A stretch of DNA of 64,000 bases from Pseudoalteromonas carrageenovora IAM 12662 (GCF_900239935.1 NZ_LT965928.1:1363407-1427406), one strand, 5' to 3'. Shown: positions 8,315 to 19,216, numbered from the stretch's first letter. A program made the numbers and translations. The notes: generated by a model not told the origin, from the letters alone.

Positions 8315-10228
8315 ATGACTGCAGCACAAAAAGAAACATTAGGCTTTCAAACAGAAGTAAAACAATTATTAAACTTAATGATTCACTCTCTTTATTCTAA
8401 TAAAGAGATATTTTTACGTGAACTTGTATCAAACGCATCTGATGCGGCAGACAAGTTACGCTTTTTAGCACTTTCAAATGGCGACCTTTACCAAGGTGAT
8501 GCTGACTTACATGTACGTATTAGCGCCGATAAAGAAGCAAATACAATTACAATTTCTGATAACGGTATTGGTATGACCCGTGATGAAGTGATTAACTCGT
8601 TAGGCACAATTGCAAAGTCAGGGACTGCTGAGTTTTTCAAAAACTTAACGGGCGATCAAAGTAAAGATTCACAGTTAATTGGTCAATTTGGTGTTGGTTT
8701 TTACTCAGCTTTTATCGTTGCTGATTTAGTGACGGTTCGTACGCGTAAAGCCGGTGAAACAACGGCTTACGAGTGGGAATCACAAGGTGAAGGCGAATAC
8801 ACGCTTCAAGAAATTGAAAAAGAAAGTCGTGGTACCGACATTATTTTACATCTTCGTGATGAAGAAAAAGAATTTGCTGATGATTACCGCCTGCGTGGCA
8901 TAGTAACTAAATACTCTGATCATATTTCAACACCTGTGCAAATGTACAAAGCAGAAGTACCAGAGTCTGAAGGTGAAGACGGCGAAAAAATTCCAGCAGT
9001 ACCTGGTGAGTGGGAAAGTATTAACCGCGCAACAGCATTATGGACACGTGACAAATCAGAAATTTCTGATGAAGAATACAAAGAGTTTTACAAGCACGTA
9101 AGCCACGACTGGGAAGATCCACTTAGCTGGGGACATAATAAGGTTGAAGGTAAAACTGAATACACCAGCCTTTTATACATTCCTAAAAAAGCGCCTTTCG
9201 ATTTATGGAATCGTGACCGTCAAAGTGGTTTAAAACTTTATGTACAACGCGTATTTGTAATGGATGATGCTGAGCAGTTTATGCCAAGCTACTTACGTTT
9301 TGTAAAAGGTTTATTAGATTCAAACGATTTACCACTAAACGTATCTCGCGAAATTTTACAAGACAACAAAGTAACACAAGCTATTCGTAAAGGGTGTACA
9401 TCGCGCATTATCAAAATGCTTGAGCGTATGGCTAAAAACAAAGCTGATGACTACCAAGTGTTTTGGAATGAATTTGGCCAAGTAATGAAAGAAGGTCCAG
9501 CGGAAGACGCAGCAAATAAAGAAGCTATTTGTAAGTTATTACGCTTTTCTTCAACTCATACTGATTCAGAAACGCAAGATGTATCGCTTGAGCAATACGT
9601 TGAGCGCATGAATGAAGGCCAAGACAAGATTTATTATGTAGTGGCTGACACTTTCACTTCGGCTAAGAACTCTCCACATTTAGAGATTTTCCGTAAGAAA
9701 GGCATCGAAGTATTACTACTAAGTGACCGAGTTGATGAGTGGATGATGAGCCACCTGACTGAATTTGCTGATAAGCAGCTTCAATCAATTACGCGTGGTG
9801 ATTTAGACTTAGGTAAGCTTGACGACGAAGAAACTAAAAAAGCACAAGAAGAGTCTGAAAAAGAAATGGCAGGCCTTGTTGAGCGCATTAAAACATCGCT
9901 AGGTGATGATGTAAAAGACGTGCGCTTTACGCACCGTTTAACAGATTCTCCAGCGTGTGTTGTAAGTGATGACAATGATATGAGCTCACAAATGCAAAAG
10001 CTAATGGAATCTGTGGGTCAAGCAGCACCAGAGGCAAAACCGGTGTTTGAACTAAACCCAGAACACCAACTTGTTAAGCATTTAAATGATGAACAAGACG
10101 AAGATAAATTTGCACAGTGGTCACATGTTCTACTAGACCAAGCATTGCTTGCTGAGCGTGGTACATTAAAAGATCCAACAGGATTTGTTACACGCCTAAA
10201 TAAACTTATGTTAGAACTTAGCAAGTAA
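8315..10228 (+). CDS. htpG: Molecular chaperone HtpG (Hsp90)
   Basis: Cytoplasmic ATP-dependent Hsp90 chaperone of 637 residues (E. coli 624). The N-terminal GHKL ATPase shows [16 protein letters not shown] and [11 protein letters not shown]; the middle domain contains NVSREILQ with the catalytic arginine region; the C-terminal dimerisation domain follows. The ATG at 8315 is preceded by GGAGAT. It has its own sigma-32 promoter at 8245 and a terminator at 10275, so it is a monocistronic heat-shock gene. Position upstream of adk is conserved with E. coli. Confidence 0.98.
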   Translation: MTAAQKETLGFQTEVKQLLNLMIHSLYSNKEIFLRELVSNASDAADKLRFLALSNGDLYQGDADLHVRISADKEANTITISDNGIGMTRDEVINSLGTIAKSGTAEFFKNLTGDQSKDSQLIGQFGVGFYSAFIVADLVTVRTRKAGETTAYEWESQGEGEYTLQEIEKESRGTDIILHLRDEEKEFADDYRLRGIVTKYSDHISTPVQMYKAEVPESEGEDGEKIPAVPGEWESINRATALWTRDKSEISDEEYKEFYKHVSHDWEDPLSWGHNKVEGKTEYTSLLYIPKKAPFDLWNRDRQSGLKLYVQRVFVMDDAEQFMPSYLRFVKGLLDSNDLPLNVSREILQDNKVTQAIRKGCTSRIIKMLERMAKNKADDYQVFWNEFGQVMKEGPAEDAANKEAICKLLRFSSTHTDSETQDVSLEQYVERMNEGQDKIYYVVADTFTSAKNSPHLEIFRKKGIEVLLLSDRVDEWMMSHLTEFADKQLQSITRGDLDLGKLDDEETKKAQEESEKEMAGLVERIKTSLGDDVKDVRFTHRLTDSPACVVSDDNDMSSQMQKLMESVGQAAPEAKPVFELNPEHQLVKHLNDEQDEDKFAQWSHVLLDQALLAERGTLKDPTGFVTRLNKLMLELSK

Positions 10229-10274
10229 TTGCTGATTGGCTAAGTAAATAAAAGTACAAAGTTTGTACACATTT

Positions 10275-10302
10275 AAAAAGGAAGCGTTTGCTTCCTTTTT
10301 TT
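10275..10302 (+). terminator. Rho-independent terminator after htpG
   Basis: An AAAAAGGAAGC / GCTTCCTTTTT stem with a short TTT-type loop, ending in a T run. Confidence 0.88.
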
Positions 10303-10382
10303 ATGCGCTGCAAAGTAGGCAATTAGTATAAGTTACTTGAGTATCAGCGGCGCTTGTGGAAGAATTCAGGCTTTAAAAATAA

Positions 10383-11051
<669 letters not shown>

Positions 11052-11064
11052 TTTAAAGCGCACT

Positions 11065-11096
11065 AAAAAACCGCCAAATGGCGGTTTTTTGTTTTT
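11065..11096 (+). terminator. Rho-independent terminator after adk
   Basis: An AAAAACCGCC / GGCGGTTTTTT stem with an AAAT loop and a T run. Confidence 0.9.
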
Positions 11097-11097
11097 A

Positions 11098-11136
11098 CTA
11101 ATCCGCAATAATACTTAATTAAGCTAATTGGTAAAA
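11098..11136. repeat. Short dispersed repeat fragment
   Basis: The 16-mer CGCAATAATACTTAAT at 11104-11119 recurs exactly at 27094-27109. An ACTAAT / ATTGGT pair at its edges suggests a shortened palindromic element. It lies between the adk terminator and the end of tpx. Confidence 0.45.
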
Positions 11137-11137
11137 A

Positions 11138-11719
11138 TTAAAGTGTTTTAAGCTTTTCAATCACACTATCGTATTCTGGCTCTGTAGATAGGCTGCTTAC
11201 TAGCTGTTTATAAATAACAGTATGACTCTTATCTAAAACAAATACTGAGCGCGTTAACAGACCCATATCTTTAATAATTAAACCATATTTTTGACCAAAG
11301 TCACGCCATACCGAGTCAGACAGCGCAGTAACTTTGTCTATATTTTCAGCTTTACAAAATCGTTTTTGAGCAAAAGGTAAATCTGCACTAATTGTAAGCA
11401 TTGCTACACCCGGAAATTGCGCGGCGACTTTTTCGTTAAAATGTTTAGTTTGTAAACTACAAATACCGGTATCAAGACTTGGCACTACACTTATTAGTAC
11501 GGCTTGGCCTTTATAATCCTCAAGCGTTACAGGAATAAAGCTGCCATCAACCACTTTAAAGTTCGGTGCGCTATCACCCACAGCGACCCCGTTACCTAAT
11601 AAAGTGACAGGCTTACCTTGTGCCGACACTTTTCCTGCATCAAGCGTGTTTTCTGGGTAATCGGCAGCAATAGCAACAGAGCAAAATGCACTCAATGCAA
11701 ACACAACGGAACGAAACAT
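11138..11719 (-). CDS. tpx: Thiol peroxidase with signal peptide
   Basis: Atypical 2-Cys peroxiredoxin that reduces peroxides. The peroxidatic Cys87 is in PSLDTGICS and the resolving Cys122 is in FAQKRFC, with the spacing of the Tpx family. Unlike E. coli Tpx (168 residues, no signal), this 193-residue protein begins with a clear signal peptide, a basic Arg followed by VVFALSAFCSVAIAA and a likely AIA-A-type cleavage site near residue 18. Export to the periplasm is inferred. The reductant would then not be cytoplasmic thioredoxin. It is preceded by an AAGGAAAT ribosome-binding site and transcribed alone, convergent with adk. Confidence 0.9.
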   Translation of the reverse strand: MFRSVVFALSAFCSVAIAADYPENTLDAGKVSAQGKPVTLLGNGVAVGDSAPNFKVVDGSFIPVTLEDYKGQAVLISVVPSLDTGICSLQTKHFNEKVAAQFPGVAMLTISADLPFAQKRFCKAENIDKVTALSDSVWRDFGQKYGLIIKDMGLLTRSVFVLDKSHTVIYKQLVSSLSTEPEYDSVIEKLKTL

Positions 11720-12007
11720 AGGGTATTTCCTTTTAAATTAACGCAATAGGTGTCAGTGTATTATACTGCGTAATAGTAACCAAGTGATTATGTAGCTCTT
11801 TAGCGGCTTGCTTTGAGATTTAAACTTTGTTTAATCTTGCAAGTTAAGCACGTACTTATGGACTCGGAATTAATTCTGTAATATAAAAATTGTAACCAAG
11901 ACAATCTTTGATTAACATGAAGTTACAAAATATATCTTTAATAAAAAAAACAATAGCCTTTATAAATCATTTTGATGCTCATAACGGGTTTAAAACAGAG
12001 AGATAGT

Positions 12008-13012
12008 ATGTCAACAACGGTATTAATATGTGATGACTCAAAATTAGCGAGACGCCAATTAGCTCGTTCATTACCTGAAGATTGGGATATTAAGGTTGAA
12101 TTTGCACTGGATGGCGTTGATTGCATAAAACAAATTAAACTAATCCAACCAGAAATACTGTTTTTGGATTTGAATATGCCTGAAATGGATGGGTACGAAG
12201 TTCTCATCGCGATGAAAGAGCAAGGCTTAAACATTCTTACTGTTGTTGTCTCCGGAGATATACAGCCAAGCGCGCATCAACGCGTTCTTGAACTTGGTGC
12301 AATCGACTTCATACAAAAACCTTGCTCTGCTGAAAAACTCGCCCATATTATTGAACACCACGGAATTAAAGATAAGGCAATGCGTGAGCGACTATCTCAT
12401 TCATTAGGTGAGCAAGTTGACCCTGATGTACGAGATATATATCAAGAGCTGACCAACGTTGCTATGGGCCAAGCTGGTGACTTATTAGCTCGTCTACTAA
12501 AGGTATTTGTAGAGTTGCCAATTCCAAATGTGAACATTTTAGAAGTTAATGAGCTTGATATGGCGCTTCAGTCTATTGATAACAATGCTGCTACCTCGGG
12601 TGTGTGCCAAGGCTTTATTGGTGGTGGAGTGTCTGGTGAAGCATTATTACTACTAAATGACTCTAGCTTTAAAGAAATTGCCTCACTGATGAATTACGAC
12701 GGCGAGCTAAACGATAAGGTTGAGCTTGAGCTCCTTATGGATATTAGTAATATTTTGATAGGTGCAATTTTAACAGGCCTTTCAAAGCAGCTTGATATGT
12801 CATTTAGCCAAGGGCACCCAATAGTACTTGGGCAGCACAGAGATGTGTCTGATTTAGTAAAATCAAACAAATCACGTTGGCAACGCACGCTAGCGATAGA
12901 AATAAGTTACGGTATTGAAAACCATGATATAAATTGCGACCTCATGCTGTTATTTACTGAAGATTCACTTAAAACTTTGAAATTCAAAGTTGCTTACCTA
13001 TTAGAAGATTAA
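12008..13012 (+). CDS. Response regulator with CheC-type phosphatase domain
   Basis: A 334-residue fusion. Residues 1-120 are a CheY-like receiver with Asp9/Asp10, phospho-acceptor Asp54 (LFLDLNMP) and a Lys near 107 (QKP). Residues from about 140 form a CheC/CheX-like domain: an ELTNVAMGQ segment with the ExxN motif, and a second MDISNIL segment, as in CheC-type CheY-P phosphatases. It could limit the lifetime of its own or another regulator's phosphorylation. I start at the ATG at 12008 behind AGAGAGATA rather than the longer reading from 11972. It is followed after three bases by a diguanylate cyclase gene, so the pair is one operon. Confidence 0.87.
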   Translation: MSTTVLICDDSKLARRQLARSLPEDWDIKVEFALDGVDCIKQIKLIQPEILFLDLNMPEMDGYEVLIAMKEQGLNILTVVVSGDIQPSAHQRVLELGAIDFIQKPCSAEKLAHIIEHHGIKDKAMRERLSHSLGEQVDPDVRDIYQELTNVAMGQAGDLLARLLKVFVELPIPNVNILEVNELDMALQSIDNNAATSGVCQGFIGGGVSGEALLLLNDSSFKEIASLMNYDGELNDKVELELLMDISNILIGAILTGLSKQLDMSFSQGHPIVLGQHRDVSDLVKSNKSRWQRTLAIEISYGIENHDINCDLMLLFTEDSLKTLKFKVAYLLED

Positions 13013-13015
13013 GTT

Positions 13016-13987
13016 ATGGCCGCTGATTTAGAAATGAATGAGATCCATTGGTTAATGGATATGTTTAATACTGTAGATGTAGGCCTTGTGGTACTCGATA
13101 GGGATTATAAGGTATGTGTATGGAATGGTTTTATGGAAAATCATTCTGGGCTACTTCCTAGTGCCGTTAAAGATAAAGACTTATTTGATTTATTTCCTGC
13201 AATAGACGAAAAATGGTTTAGAAGTAAATCAGAATCTGTATTTGTACTAAAAAATCGCTCTTTTACTATTTGGGAGCAGCAACCTTATATTTTCCGCTTT
13301 AAAAATTACCGACCAATCACGGGTAAAGCAGATTATATGTATCAAAATGCCACGTTTATTCCTCTTACGAATACGATGGGTGAAGTGAGTCATATTTGTA
13401 TAATTTTGTACGATGTAACAGATATAGCCGTAAATAAAAAAGAGCTCGAAGAGTTAAATAGAAAGCTTGAGCAGGTTAGTCAAACTGATAGTCTTACTCA
13501 GCTTTCAAACCGTGGGCATTGGGAAGGTACACTTCGCCAAGAATTTTTAAGAGTGAAGCGAAGTGGGGGATGCAGCACTTTATTAATGTTTGATATTGAT
13601 CACTTTAAAAAAATTAATGATGAATATGGCCACAGCTGTGGTGATGAAGCACTTCGTCATCTATGTGACTTACTGAGAACAACACTTCGAGAAACAGATA
13701 TAGCAGGGCGCTATGGCGGTGAAGAGTTTGTAGTTACTTTACTGGACACAGATAAAGATGGCGCGACAATATTTGCTGAGCGTTTAAGAGCATTAATTGA
13801 ATCAACGCCTGTAAAATATAAACACTTTGAAATACAGATGACCATTAGTATAGGCTTTGCCGGTAGCAGTAATGACTTTAAAAATCATGAACGTTGGATT
13901 GAAGCTGCTGACAAAGCGCTTTACCACTCAAAGGACTCTGGTCGAAATAAAGTGACCGCCTATGTAGATATAAAAAATGACACTTAA
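13016..13987 (+). CDS. PAS-GGDEF diguanylate cyclase
   Basis: A 323-residue soluble protein with an N-terminal PAS domain (about residues 12-130), a short coiled coil (KELEELNRKLEQVSQ) and a GGDEF domain. The active-site motif is GGEEF near residues 235-239. An inhibitory I-site RETD lies five residues before it, so product inhibition by c-di-GMP is expected. It makes c-di-GMP from two GTP. It begins three bases after the CheY-CheC gene, which suggests that the receiver/phosphatase regulates it or reads the same signal. No membrane segment is visible. Confidence 0.93.
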   Translation: MAADLEMNEIHWLMDMFNTVDVGLVVLDRDYKVCVWNGFMENHSGLLPSAVKDKDLFDLFPAIDEKWFRSKSESVFVLKNRSFTIWEQQPYIFRFKNYRPITGKADYMYQNATFIPLTNTMGEVSHICIILYDVTDIAVNKKELEELNRKLEQVSQTDSLTQLSNRGHWEGTLRQEFLRVKRSGGCSTLLMFDIDHFKKINDEYGHSCGDEALRHLCDLLRTTLRETDIAGRYGGEEFVVTLLDTDKDGATIFAERLRALIESTPVKYKHFEIQMTISIGFAGSSNDFKNHERWIEAADKALYHSKDSGRNKVTAYVDIKNDT

Positions 13988-13999
13988 GCGTCATTTTTT
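13972..13999. terminator. Bidirectional terminator after the diguanylate cyclase gene
   Basis: AAAAAATGAC / GTCATTTTTT arms around an 8-base loop. The left arm overlaps the last codons of the gene. It could also stop transcription from the minus side. Confidence 0.7.
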
Positions 14000-14010
14000 A
14001 AGATTTGTTG

Positions 14011-14230
14011 TTAAAGTGGCGGTAAAACCAAAACATCAGTTTTAATGAGTTTCATCATTTTCTCTGCAGTATTATCAATCAACGTATTTTTAATACCTAA
14101 GTTTCCTACAGATCCAATAATGACTAAATCGGCATCAGGCATAGCCCCTAGTCTTGGAAAAACTTGGTCTGCTAAGCCCGCTTTACTTACATAATCGACT
14201 GAGACAACGAATACAAAAAGCTTTTTATTA
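14011..14230 (-). pseudogene. Remnant of a UspE-like universal stress protein
   Basis: Reading the minus strand towards a TAA at 14011 gives about 70 residues that match the C-terminal end of a universal stress protein: DADLVIIGSVGNLGIKN, NTAEKMMKLI and a VLVLPPL end, with the G-x2-G-x(9)-G/N-type nucleotide-binding pattern of UspE. There is no usable start codon before this stretch, and an in-frame TAA lies just upstream, inside the end of spoVR. The N-terminal half and the first Usp domain are missing. It is best explained as the 3' fragment of a deleted gene. The sequence has no internal stop, so the loss may be recent. Confidence 0.75.
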
Positions 14231-14236
14231 TTATAT

Positions 14237-15751
14237 TCACTCTGTTATATGGCGTGAATCATCGTTTGGGCATTGCTCTAGTATTGATACGTCACCAGTA
14301 TTTGACTCTTGCTCCAGCTTTACCTTAAAGCCCCATAGTCTGTAAAGGTGTTTTAGTACTTCCTCATGAGAGTTTGCAAGTGGGATTTTATTATGCGGAA
14401 CGTATCTTAGCGTTAAAGATCGATTGCCTCTAATATCAACGTCATATACTTGAATGTTTGGTTCAAGATTACTCAAATTGTATTGTGCAGAAAGAGCTTC
14501 TCTCACTGCTTTATAGCCACTATCATCATGAATAGCACCTACTTCTAAGTGTGAGCTATTAGCATGATCAACGATAGTAAATAGCTTAAATTCACGTATG
14601 AGCTTAGGTGATAAAAACTGACTAATGAAGCTCTCATCTTTAAAGTTTTCCATAGCAAAATGTAAGGTGTCTAACCAATTGCTCCCTGCATATTCAGGAA
14701 ACCAACGTTTGTCTTCATCTGTAGGGTTTTCACAAATACGGCGAATATCAACCATCATATTAAAGCCTAGAGCATATGGGTTAATACCTGAATAATAATT
14801 ACTATTGTAAGGTGGCTGATAAACTACATTAGTATGGCTTTGTAAAAACTCAAGCATAAAGGCATCGCTTAGTTTTCCTTCATCGTATAGATGATTCAAG
14901 ATAGTGTAATGCCAAAAAGTGGCCCAGCCTTCGTTCATTACTTGGGTTTGCTTTTGCGGGTAAAAGTATTGCGAAATTTTACGCACTATACGGATTATTT
15001 CACGTTGCCAAGAACCCAAAAGAGGGGCGTTTTTTTCAATAAAATATAATATATTTTCTTGGGGCTCTTGCGGAAAATGCTTCTCCTGCTTTTTTGCTTC
15101 CTGTTGTTGAACAGGTATAGTCCGCCATAGCTCGTTAACTTGAGATTGCATATAATCTTCACGTTCTTGCTGGCGCTTCTGCTCTTCAAATAATGATATT
15201 TGTTGCGGGCGTTTATATCTATCTACACCGTAATTCATTAAAGCATGGCATGAGTCGAGCAGCGATTCTACCTCACTAATACCGTATTTTTCTTCACAAC
15301 GACTAATATAATTTTTAGCAAATACTAAGTAATCAATAATTGATCCCGCATCAGTCCAGGTTTTAAATAAATAGTTACCTTTAAAAAATGAGTTATGACC
15401 ATAACAGGCATGTGCCATAACTAGAGCCTGCATGGGCAGGGTATTTTCTTCCATTAAATACGCAATACATGGATCAGAGTTAATCACTATTTCGTAGGCT
15501 AAGCCCATTTGCCCGCGTTTATAGTTTTGCTCTGTCTGAATAAACTTTTTACCATATGACCAATGACTGTAGCCTAAAGGCATACCTACACTTGAGTATG
15601 CATCCATCATTTGTTCGGCGCTAATAACTTCAATTTGATTAGGGTAGGTATCTAACCGGTAGTGCTCTGCAACGCGAGCAATTTCTGTTTGGTACTCGTG
15701 TAATAAGTCAAAGGTCCAATCGGGGCCATCATTAATACGTTTATTACTCAT
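14237..15751 (-). CDS. spoVR: SpoVR family protein
   Basis: A 504-residue protein of the SpoVR/YcgB family. The name comes from a Bacillus spore-cortex gene, but in Gram-negative bacteria it is a stress-associated protein of unknown activity. Typical are the HACYGHNSFFKGNY segment, MNEGWATFWHYTI and the C-terminal GNRSLTLRYVPHN. His and Glu-rich motifs of this kind suggest a metal site, which is inference. I start at the ATG at 15751 (MSNKRINDG) behind GAGGTAAT; the longer frame would overlap yeaH. It is the last gene of prkA-yeaH-spoVR, which in E. coli is split as yeaGH and ycgB and is under sigma-S control. Confidence 0.94.
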   Translation of the reverse strand: MSNKRINDGPDWTFDLLHEYQTEIARVAEHYRLDTYPNQIEVISAEQMMDAYSSVGMPLGYSHWSYGKKFIQTEQNYKRGQMGLAYEIVINSDPCIAYLMEENTLPMQALVMAHACYGHNSFFKGNYLFKTWTDAGSIIDYLVFAKNYISRCEEKYGISEVESLLDSCHALMNYGVDRYKRPQQISLFEEQKRQQEREDYMQSQVNELWRTIPVQQQEAKKQEKHFPQEPQENILYFIEKNAPLLGSWQREIIRIVRKISQYFYPQKQTQVMNEGWATFWHYTILNHLYDEGKLSDAFMLEFLQSHTNVVYQPPYNSNYYSGINPYALGFNMMVDIRRICENPTDEDKRWFPEYAGSNWLDTLHFAMENFKDESFISQFLSPKLIREFKLFTIVDHANSSHLEVGAIHDDSGYKAVREALSAQYNLSNLEPNIQVYDVDIRGNRSLTLRYVPHNKIPLANSHEEVLKHLYRLWGFKVKLEQESNTGDVSILEQCPNDDSRHITE

Positions 15752-15770
15752 ATTATTACCTCGCTTAGGC

Positions 15771-17054
15771 TTATGCTGTACCTTGCTGTTGGCGGCTCTT
15801 TTTAAATAGCTCCCTAAATATAGGGTAAATGTCTTCGACACCTTGAATGTGTTGTATAGCAAAATTATTGTGGCTTTGTGTTATGCCCTCGTATTCACGC
15901 CATAGACTTTGATGAGCACGCGTTGTAATTTCAATATAGGCGAAATACCTAACTGCTTTTAAAAGCTTGTTCCGTAATATTTGCCCACAGTGAGGGGTAT
16001 CATCAGCCCAGTTATCGCCATCGGATGCTTGTGCAGCATATATATTCCATTGCTCAGCGTCGTAACGATCTTTTATTATTTCATTCATTAACTTAAGTGC
16101 ACTTGAAACGATGGTGCCACCTGTTTCTTGCGAATAAAAAAACTCTTGCTCGTCTACTTCCTTTGCTTGTGTATGATGGCGAATATATACCACCTCAATA
16201 TCTTTATAGCTGCGTGTTAAAAACTGATACAGCAAAATATAAAAGCGTTTAGCCATATCTTTTGTGGCTTGGTCCATAGAGCCAGATACATCCATAATAC
16301 AAAACATGACCGCTTTGCTGGTGGGGTGAGGGCGTTTTTCATAATTACGAAAGCGCAAATCATAATTGTCTATAAATGGCACATTTTTAATTTGTTGTTT
16401 TAATAATTTAATATCCTCTTGCAGTAATGCAATAACCGCTTTATCGCTTTGAGGTTGCTCAAGCTCCATTGCAAGCTGCCCTTCAAGCTCTGCGAGTCGC
16501 CTTTTTTTACCCGCATTCATAGCTACTCTTCGGGCTAGGGAGCCTTGAAGTGAGCGCACTATATCTATATTACTGGGCATGCCATCGCTACAAAAACCAG
16601 CACGATGCGTTTTCATTTGTACTAGTTTATCAAGTTGATTTTCTTGCAAATTAGGCAGTTCTAAATCTTCAAATAGTAAATCTAGGTATTCATCTTTTGA
16701 TATAGAAAATACAAACTCATCTTGCCCCTCGCCAGAATCACTCGCATCGCCATCTCCTGCGCCACCACCTTGGCCACTTTTAGGGCGTTCAATTTTATCT
16801 CCTGTAGAGAATTGATCATTCCCCGGGTGAATTTGCTCTCTATTTCCTCCTCTGCCTTGATGAAAGGTAGGCTCGCTGATATCACGCTGCGGAATAGAAA
16901 TACTTTCACCAGAGCTTGAGTCGGTGACACTGCGTTTGTTTATTGCATCTGACACAGCTTCTTTAATTTGCTTTTTATAGCGCCTAATAAAGCGCTGGCG
17001 ATTGAGCGTACTTTTGTTTTTTCCGTTTAAACGCCTATCAATAAAATTCGCCAT
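15771..17054 (-). CDS. yeaH: DUF444 (YeaH/YhbH) family protein
   Basis: A 427-residue protein. The N-terminal part begins [15 protein letters not shown], as in YeaH, followed by a Gly/Asp/Gln-rich region around residues 75-110. The C-terminal half is a von Willebrand A-like domain with a MIDAS metal motif DVSGSMD near residue 255. YeaH is genetically linked to the PrkA kinase and probably acts with it. AGGAGG lies just before the ATG. It is 31 bases after prkA and 19 bases before spoVR, so the three form one operon. Confidence 0.95.
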   Translation of the reverse strand: MANFIDRRLNGKNKSTLNRQRFIRRYKKQIKEAVSDAINKRSVTDSSSGESISIPQRDISEPTFHQGRGGNREQIHPGNDQFSTGDKIERPKSGQGGGAGDGDASDSGEGQDEFVFSISKDEYLDLLFEDLELPNLQENQLDKLVQMKTHRAGFCSDGMPSNIDIVRSLQGSLARRVAMNAGKKRRLAELEGQLAMELEQPQSDKAVIALLQEDIKLLKQQIKNVPFIDNYDLRFRNYEKRPHPTSKAVMFCIMDVSGSMDQATKDMAKRFYILLYQFLTRSYKDIEVVYIRHHTQAKEVDEQEFFYSQETGGTIVSSALKLMNEIIKDRYDAEQWNIYAAQASDGDNWADDTPHCGQILRNKLLKAVRYFAYIEITTRAHQSLWREYEGITQSHNNFAIQHIQGVEDIYPIFRELFKKSRQQQGTA

Positions 17055-17085
17055 AATGACCTCCTAAAAACTACAAATATGAAGG

Positions 17086-19008
17086 CTATTGCGACTTTCT
17101 AACTCGTAAATACCATTCAGAAAGCAAGCGAACTTGTTTTTGTGTATAGCCTTTTTCGACCATACGGTTTACAAAGTCTTCGTGTTTTTGTTGATCTTCC
17201 GCTGATGTTTTAGTGTTAAACGAAATAACGGGTAGTAAGTCTTCTGTATTTGAGAACATTTTCTTCTCAATGACAGTGCGTAACTTTTCGTAACTGGTCC
17301 ACAGTGGGTTTTTACCGTTATTATGGGCACGAGCGCGAAGTACAAAGTTAACTATTTCGTTTCTAAAATCTTTAGGATTAGAAATACCGGCTGATTTTTC
17401 AATTTTTTCAAGCTCTGCATTAAGTGCTGCACGGTCAAATAGTTGGCCTGTATCTGGATCACGGTATTCTTGGTCTTGAATCCAAAAATCAGCATAAATA
17501 ACATAGCGGTCAAAAATATTTTGGCCGTATTCAGAATAAGACTCTAAATATGCGGTTTGTAGTTCTTTGCCAATAAACTCTACATATTGTGGTATTAAAT
17601 AGCCTTTTAAAAAGCTTAAGTAGCGCTCTTCAACTTCGCTACTAAATTGCTCTCGTTCAATTTGTTGCTCTAGCACATAAAATAAATGTACAGGATTAGC
17701 TGCAACTTCAGTGGTGTCAAAATTAAACACACGGGACAAAATTTTAAACGCAAAACGGGTAGAGAGCCCCGTCATGCCTTCATCAACACCTGCGTAGTCG
17801 CGATATTCTTGGTAAGATTTTGCTTTAGGATCTGTGTCTTTTAAGGTTTCACCATCATATACCCGCATTTTTGAATAAATACTCGAGTTCTCAGGCTCTT
17901 TTAATCGGGATAACGTGGTAAATTGTGCCAGTGTTTTTAGTGTGCCAGGCGCACATGGCGCATTATAAAGCTCGCTATGCTCTAGTAATTTATCGTAAAT
18001 TTTAATTTCTTCGGTTACACGTAAGCAGTAAGGCACTTTTACAATGTAAACACGATCTAAAAACGCTTCGTTATTTTTATTATTTTTAAACGTTTGCCAT
18101 TCTGATTCATTAGAATGGGCGAGGATCATGCCATTAAATGGCAGAGCACTAATGCCTTCGGTACCATTATAATTGCCCTCTTGAGTAGCTGTAAGTAAAG
18201 GGTGTAGCACTTTAATAGGCGCTTTAAACATTTCTACAAATTCCATTAAACCTTGGTTTGCAAGGCATAATGAACCCGAATAAGCGTATGCATCTGGATC
18301 GTTTTGCGCAAAATGCTCAAGTTGGCGAATATCAACCTTACCAACCAATGCAGAAATATCTTGGTTGTTTTCATCTCCAGGCTCGGTTTTGGCAATACCA
18401 ATTTGGTTTAAAATAGAGGGGTAGCGTTTTACTACTCTAAATTGACTAATATCGCCGTTAAATTCTTTTAATCGTTTGCCAGCCCAAGGTGACATAATCG
18501 TTTTTAAATAGCGGGGTTTAATGCCGTATTCTTGCTCAAGGACGCTAGCATCTTCTACCGCATCAAATAAAGATAAAGGGTGGTCGTTAACTGGTGAGCC
18601 TTTTATAGAATATATGGGCACTTGTTGCATTAGGTATTTTAGTTTTTCAGCAATAGATGATTTACCGCCGCCAACAGGGCCGAGCAAATAAAGTACTTGT
18701 TTACACTCTTCAAGCCCTTGGGCTGCATGTTTTAAATAAGAAACTATTTGTTCAATAGCGTCTTCCATTCCATAAAAGTCTTCAAAGGCAGGGTAGCGTG
18801 CTACTACTCTATTGGAAAATAATCGACTTAATCGTGCATCCGTTGCAGTATCAACCATTTGGGGATCGCCTATAGCCATAAGTAAGCGCTCTGGTGCGCT
18901 GGCGTAGGCAGACTTATCAGTTTTACAAATCTCAAGGAATTCGCTAATACTGTACTCTTCTTCTTGTGCCGCTTCGTATCGTGCTTGGTAATGCTCAAAA
19001 ATCGTCAT
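17086..19008 (-). CDS. prkA: PrkA family serine protein kinase / AAA+ protein
   Basis: A 640-residue protein, matching E. coli YeaG (644). The N-terminal AAA+ part has Walker A GPVGGGKSS at residues 110-118; the C-terminal part is the PrkA kinase-like domain. YeaG with YeaH is involved in adaptation to nitrogen starvation and stationary phase in E. coli; Bacillus PrkA has been described as a kinase and more recently as an AAA+ protease. GGAGG precedes the ATG. First gene of the prkA-yeaH-spoVR operon; its upstream gap of about 200 bases contains the sodB terminator but no promoter I can call with confidence. Confidence 0.96.
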   Translation of the reverse strand: MTIFEHYQARYEAAQEEEYSISEFLEICKTDKSAYASAPERLLMAIGDPQMVDTATDARLSRLFSNRVVARYPAFEDFYGMEDAIEQIVSYLKHAAQGLEECKQVLYLLGPVGGGKSSIAEKLKYLMQQVPIYSIKGSPVNDHPLSLFDAVEDASVLEQEYGIKPRYLKTIMSPWAGKRLKEFNGDISQFRVVKRYPSILNQIGIAKTEPGDENNQDISALVGKVDIRQLEHFAQNDPDAYAYSGSLCLANQGLMEFVEMFKAPIKVLHPLLTATQEGNYNGTEGISALPFNGMILAHSNESEWQTFKNNKNNEAFLDRVYIVKVPYCLRVTEEIKIYDKLLEHSELYNAPCAPGTLKTLAQFTTLSRLKEPENSSIYSKMRVYDGETLKDTDPKAKSYQEYRDYAGVDEGMTGLSTRFAFKILSRVFNFDTTEVAANPVHLFYVLEQQIEREQFSSEVEERYLSFLKGYLIPQYVEFIGKELQTAYLESYSEYGQNIFDRYVIYADFWIQDQEYRDPDTGQLFDRAALNAELEKIEKSAGISNPKDFRNEIVNFVLRARAHNNGKNPLWTSYEKLRTVIEKKMFSNTEDLLPVISFNTKTSAEDQQKHEDFVNRMVEKGYTQKQVRLLSEWYLRVRKSQ

Positions 19009-19170
19009 AATAACCTCCGAAACCCGCTAAAAAAGGTGCTTACTGTTTAAAGTCTAGTCACTATTTCGTATTTTTGTGCAATAAAATTAAAAATTTAAGT
19101 GAAAAAAGATCATGTTGACCAATTAACGAATTGCCGTCGTATAACACCACTTTTATTAAAAATTGAGCAT

Positions 19171-19196
19171 AAAAAAAGACGCCTAAGCGTCTTTTT
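19171..19196 (-). terminator. Terminator after sodB
   Basis: AAAAAGACGC / GCGTCTTTTT arms with a CTAA-type loop, 20 bases past the sodB stop. The symmetric A/T flanks would let it work in both directions. Confidence 0.85.
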
Positions 19197-19216
19197 AAAT
19201 TAGCTAAAAGCGCTAA

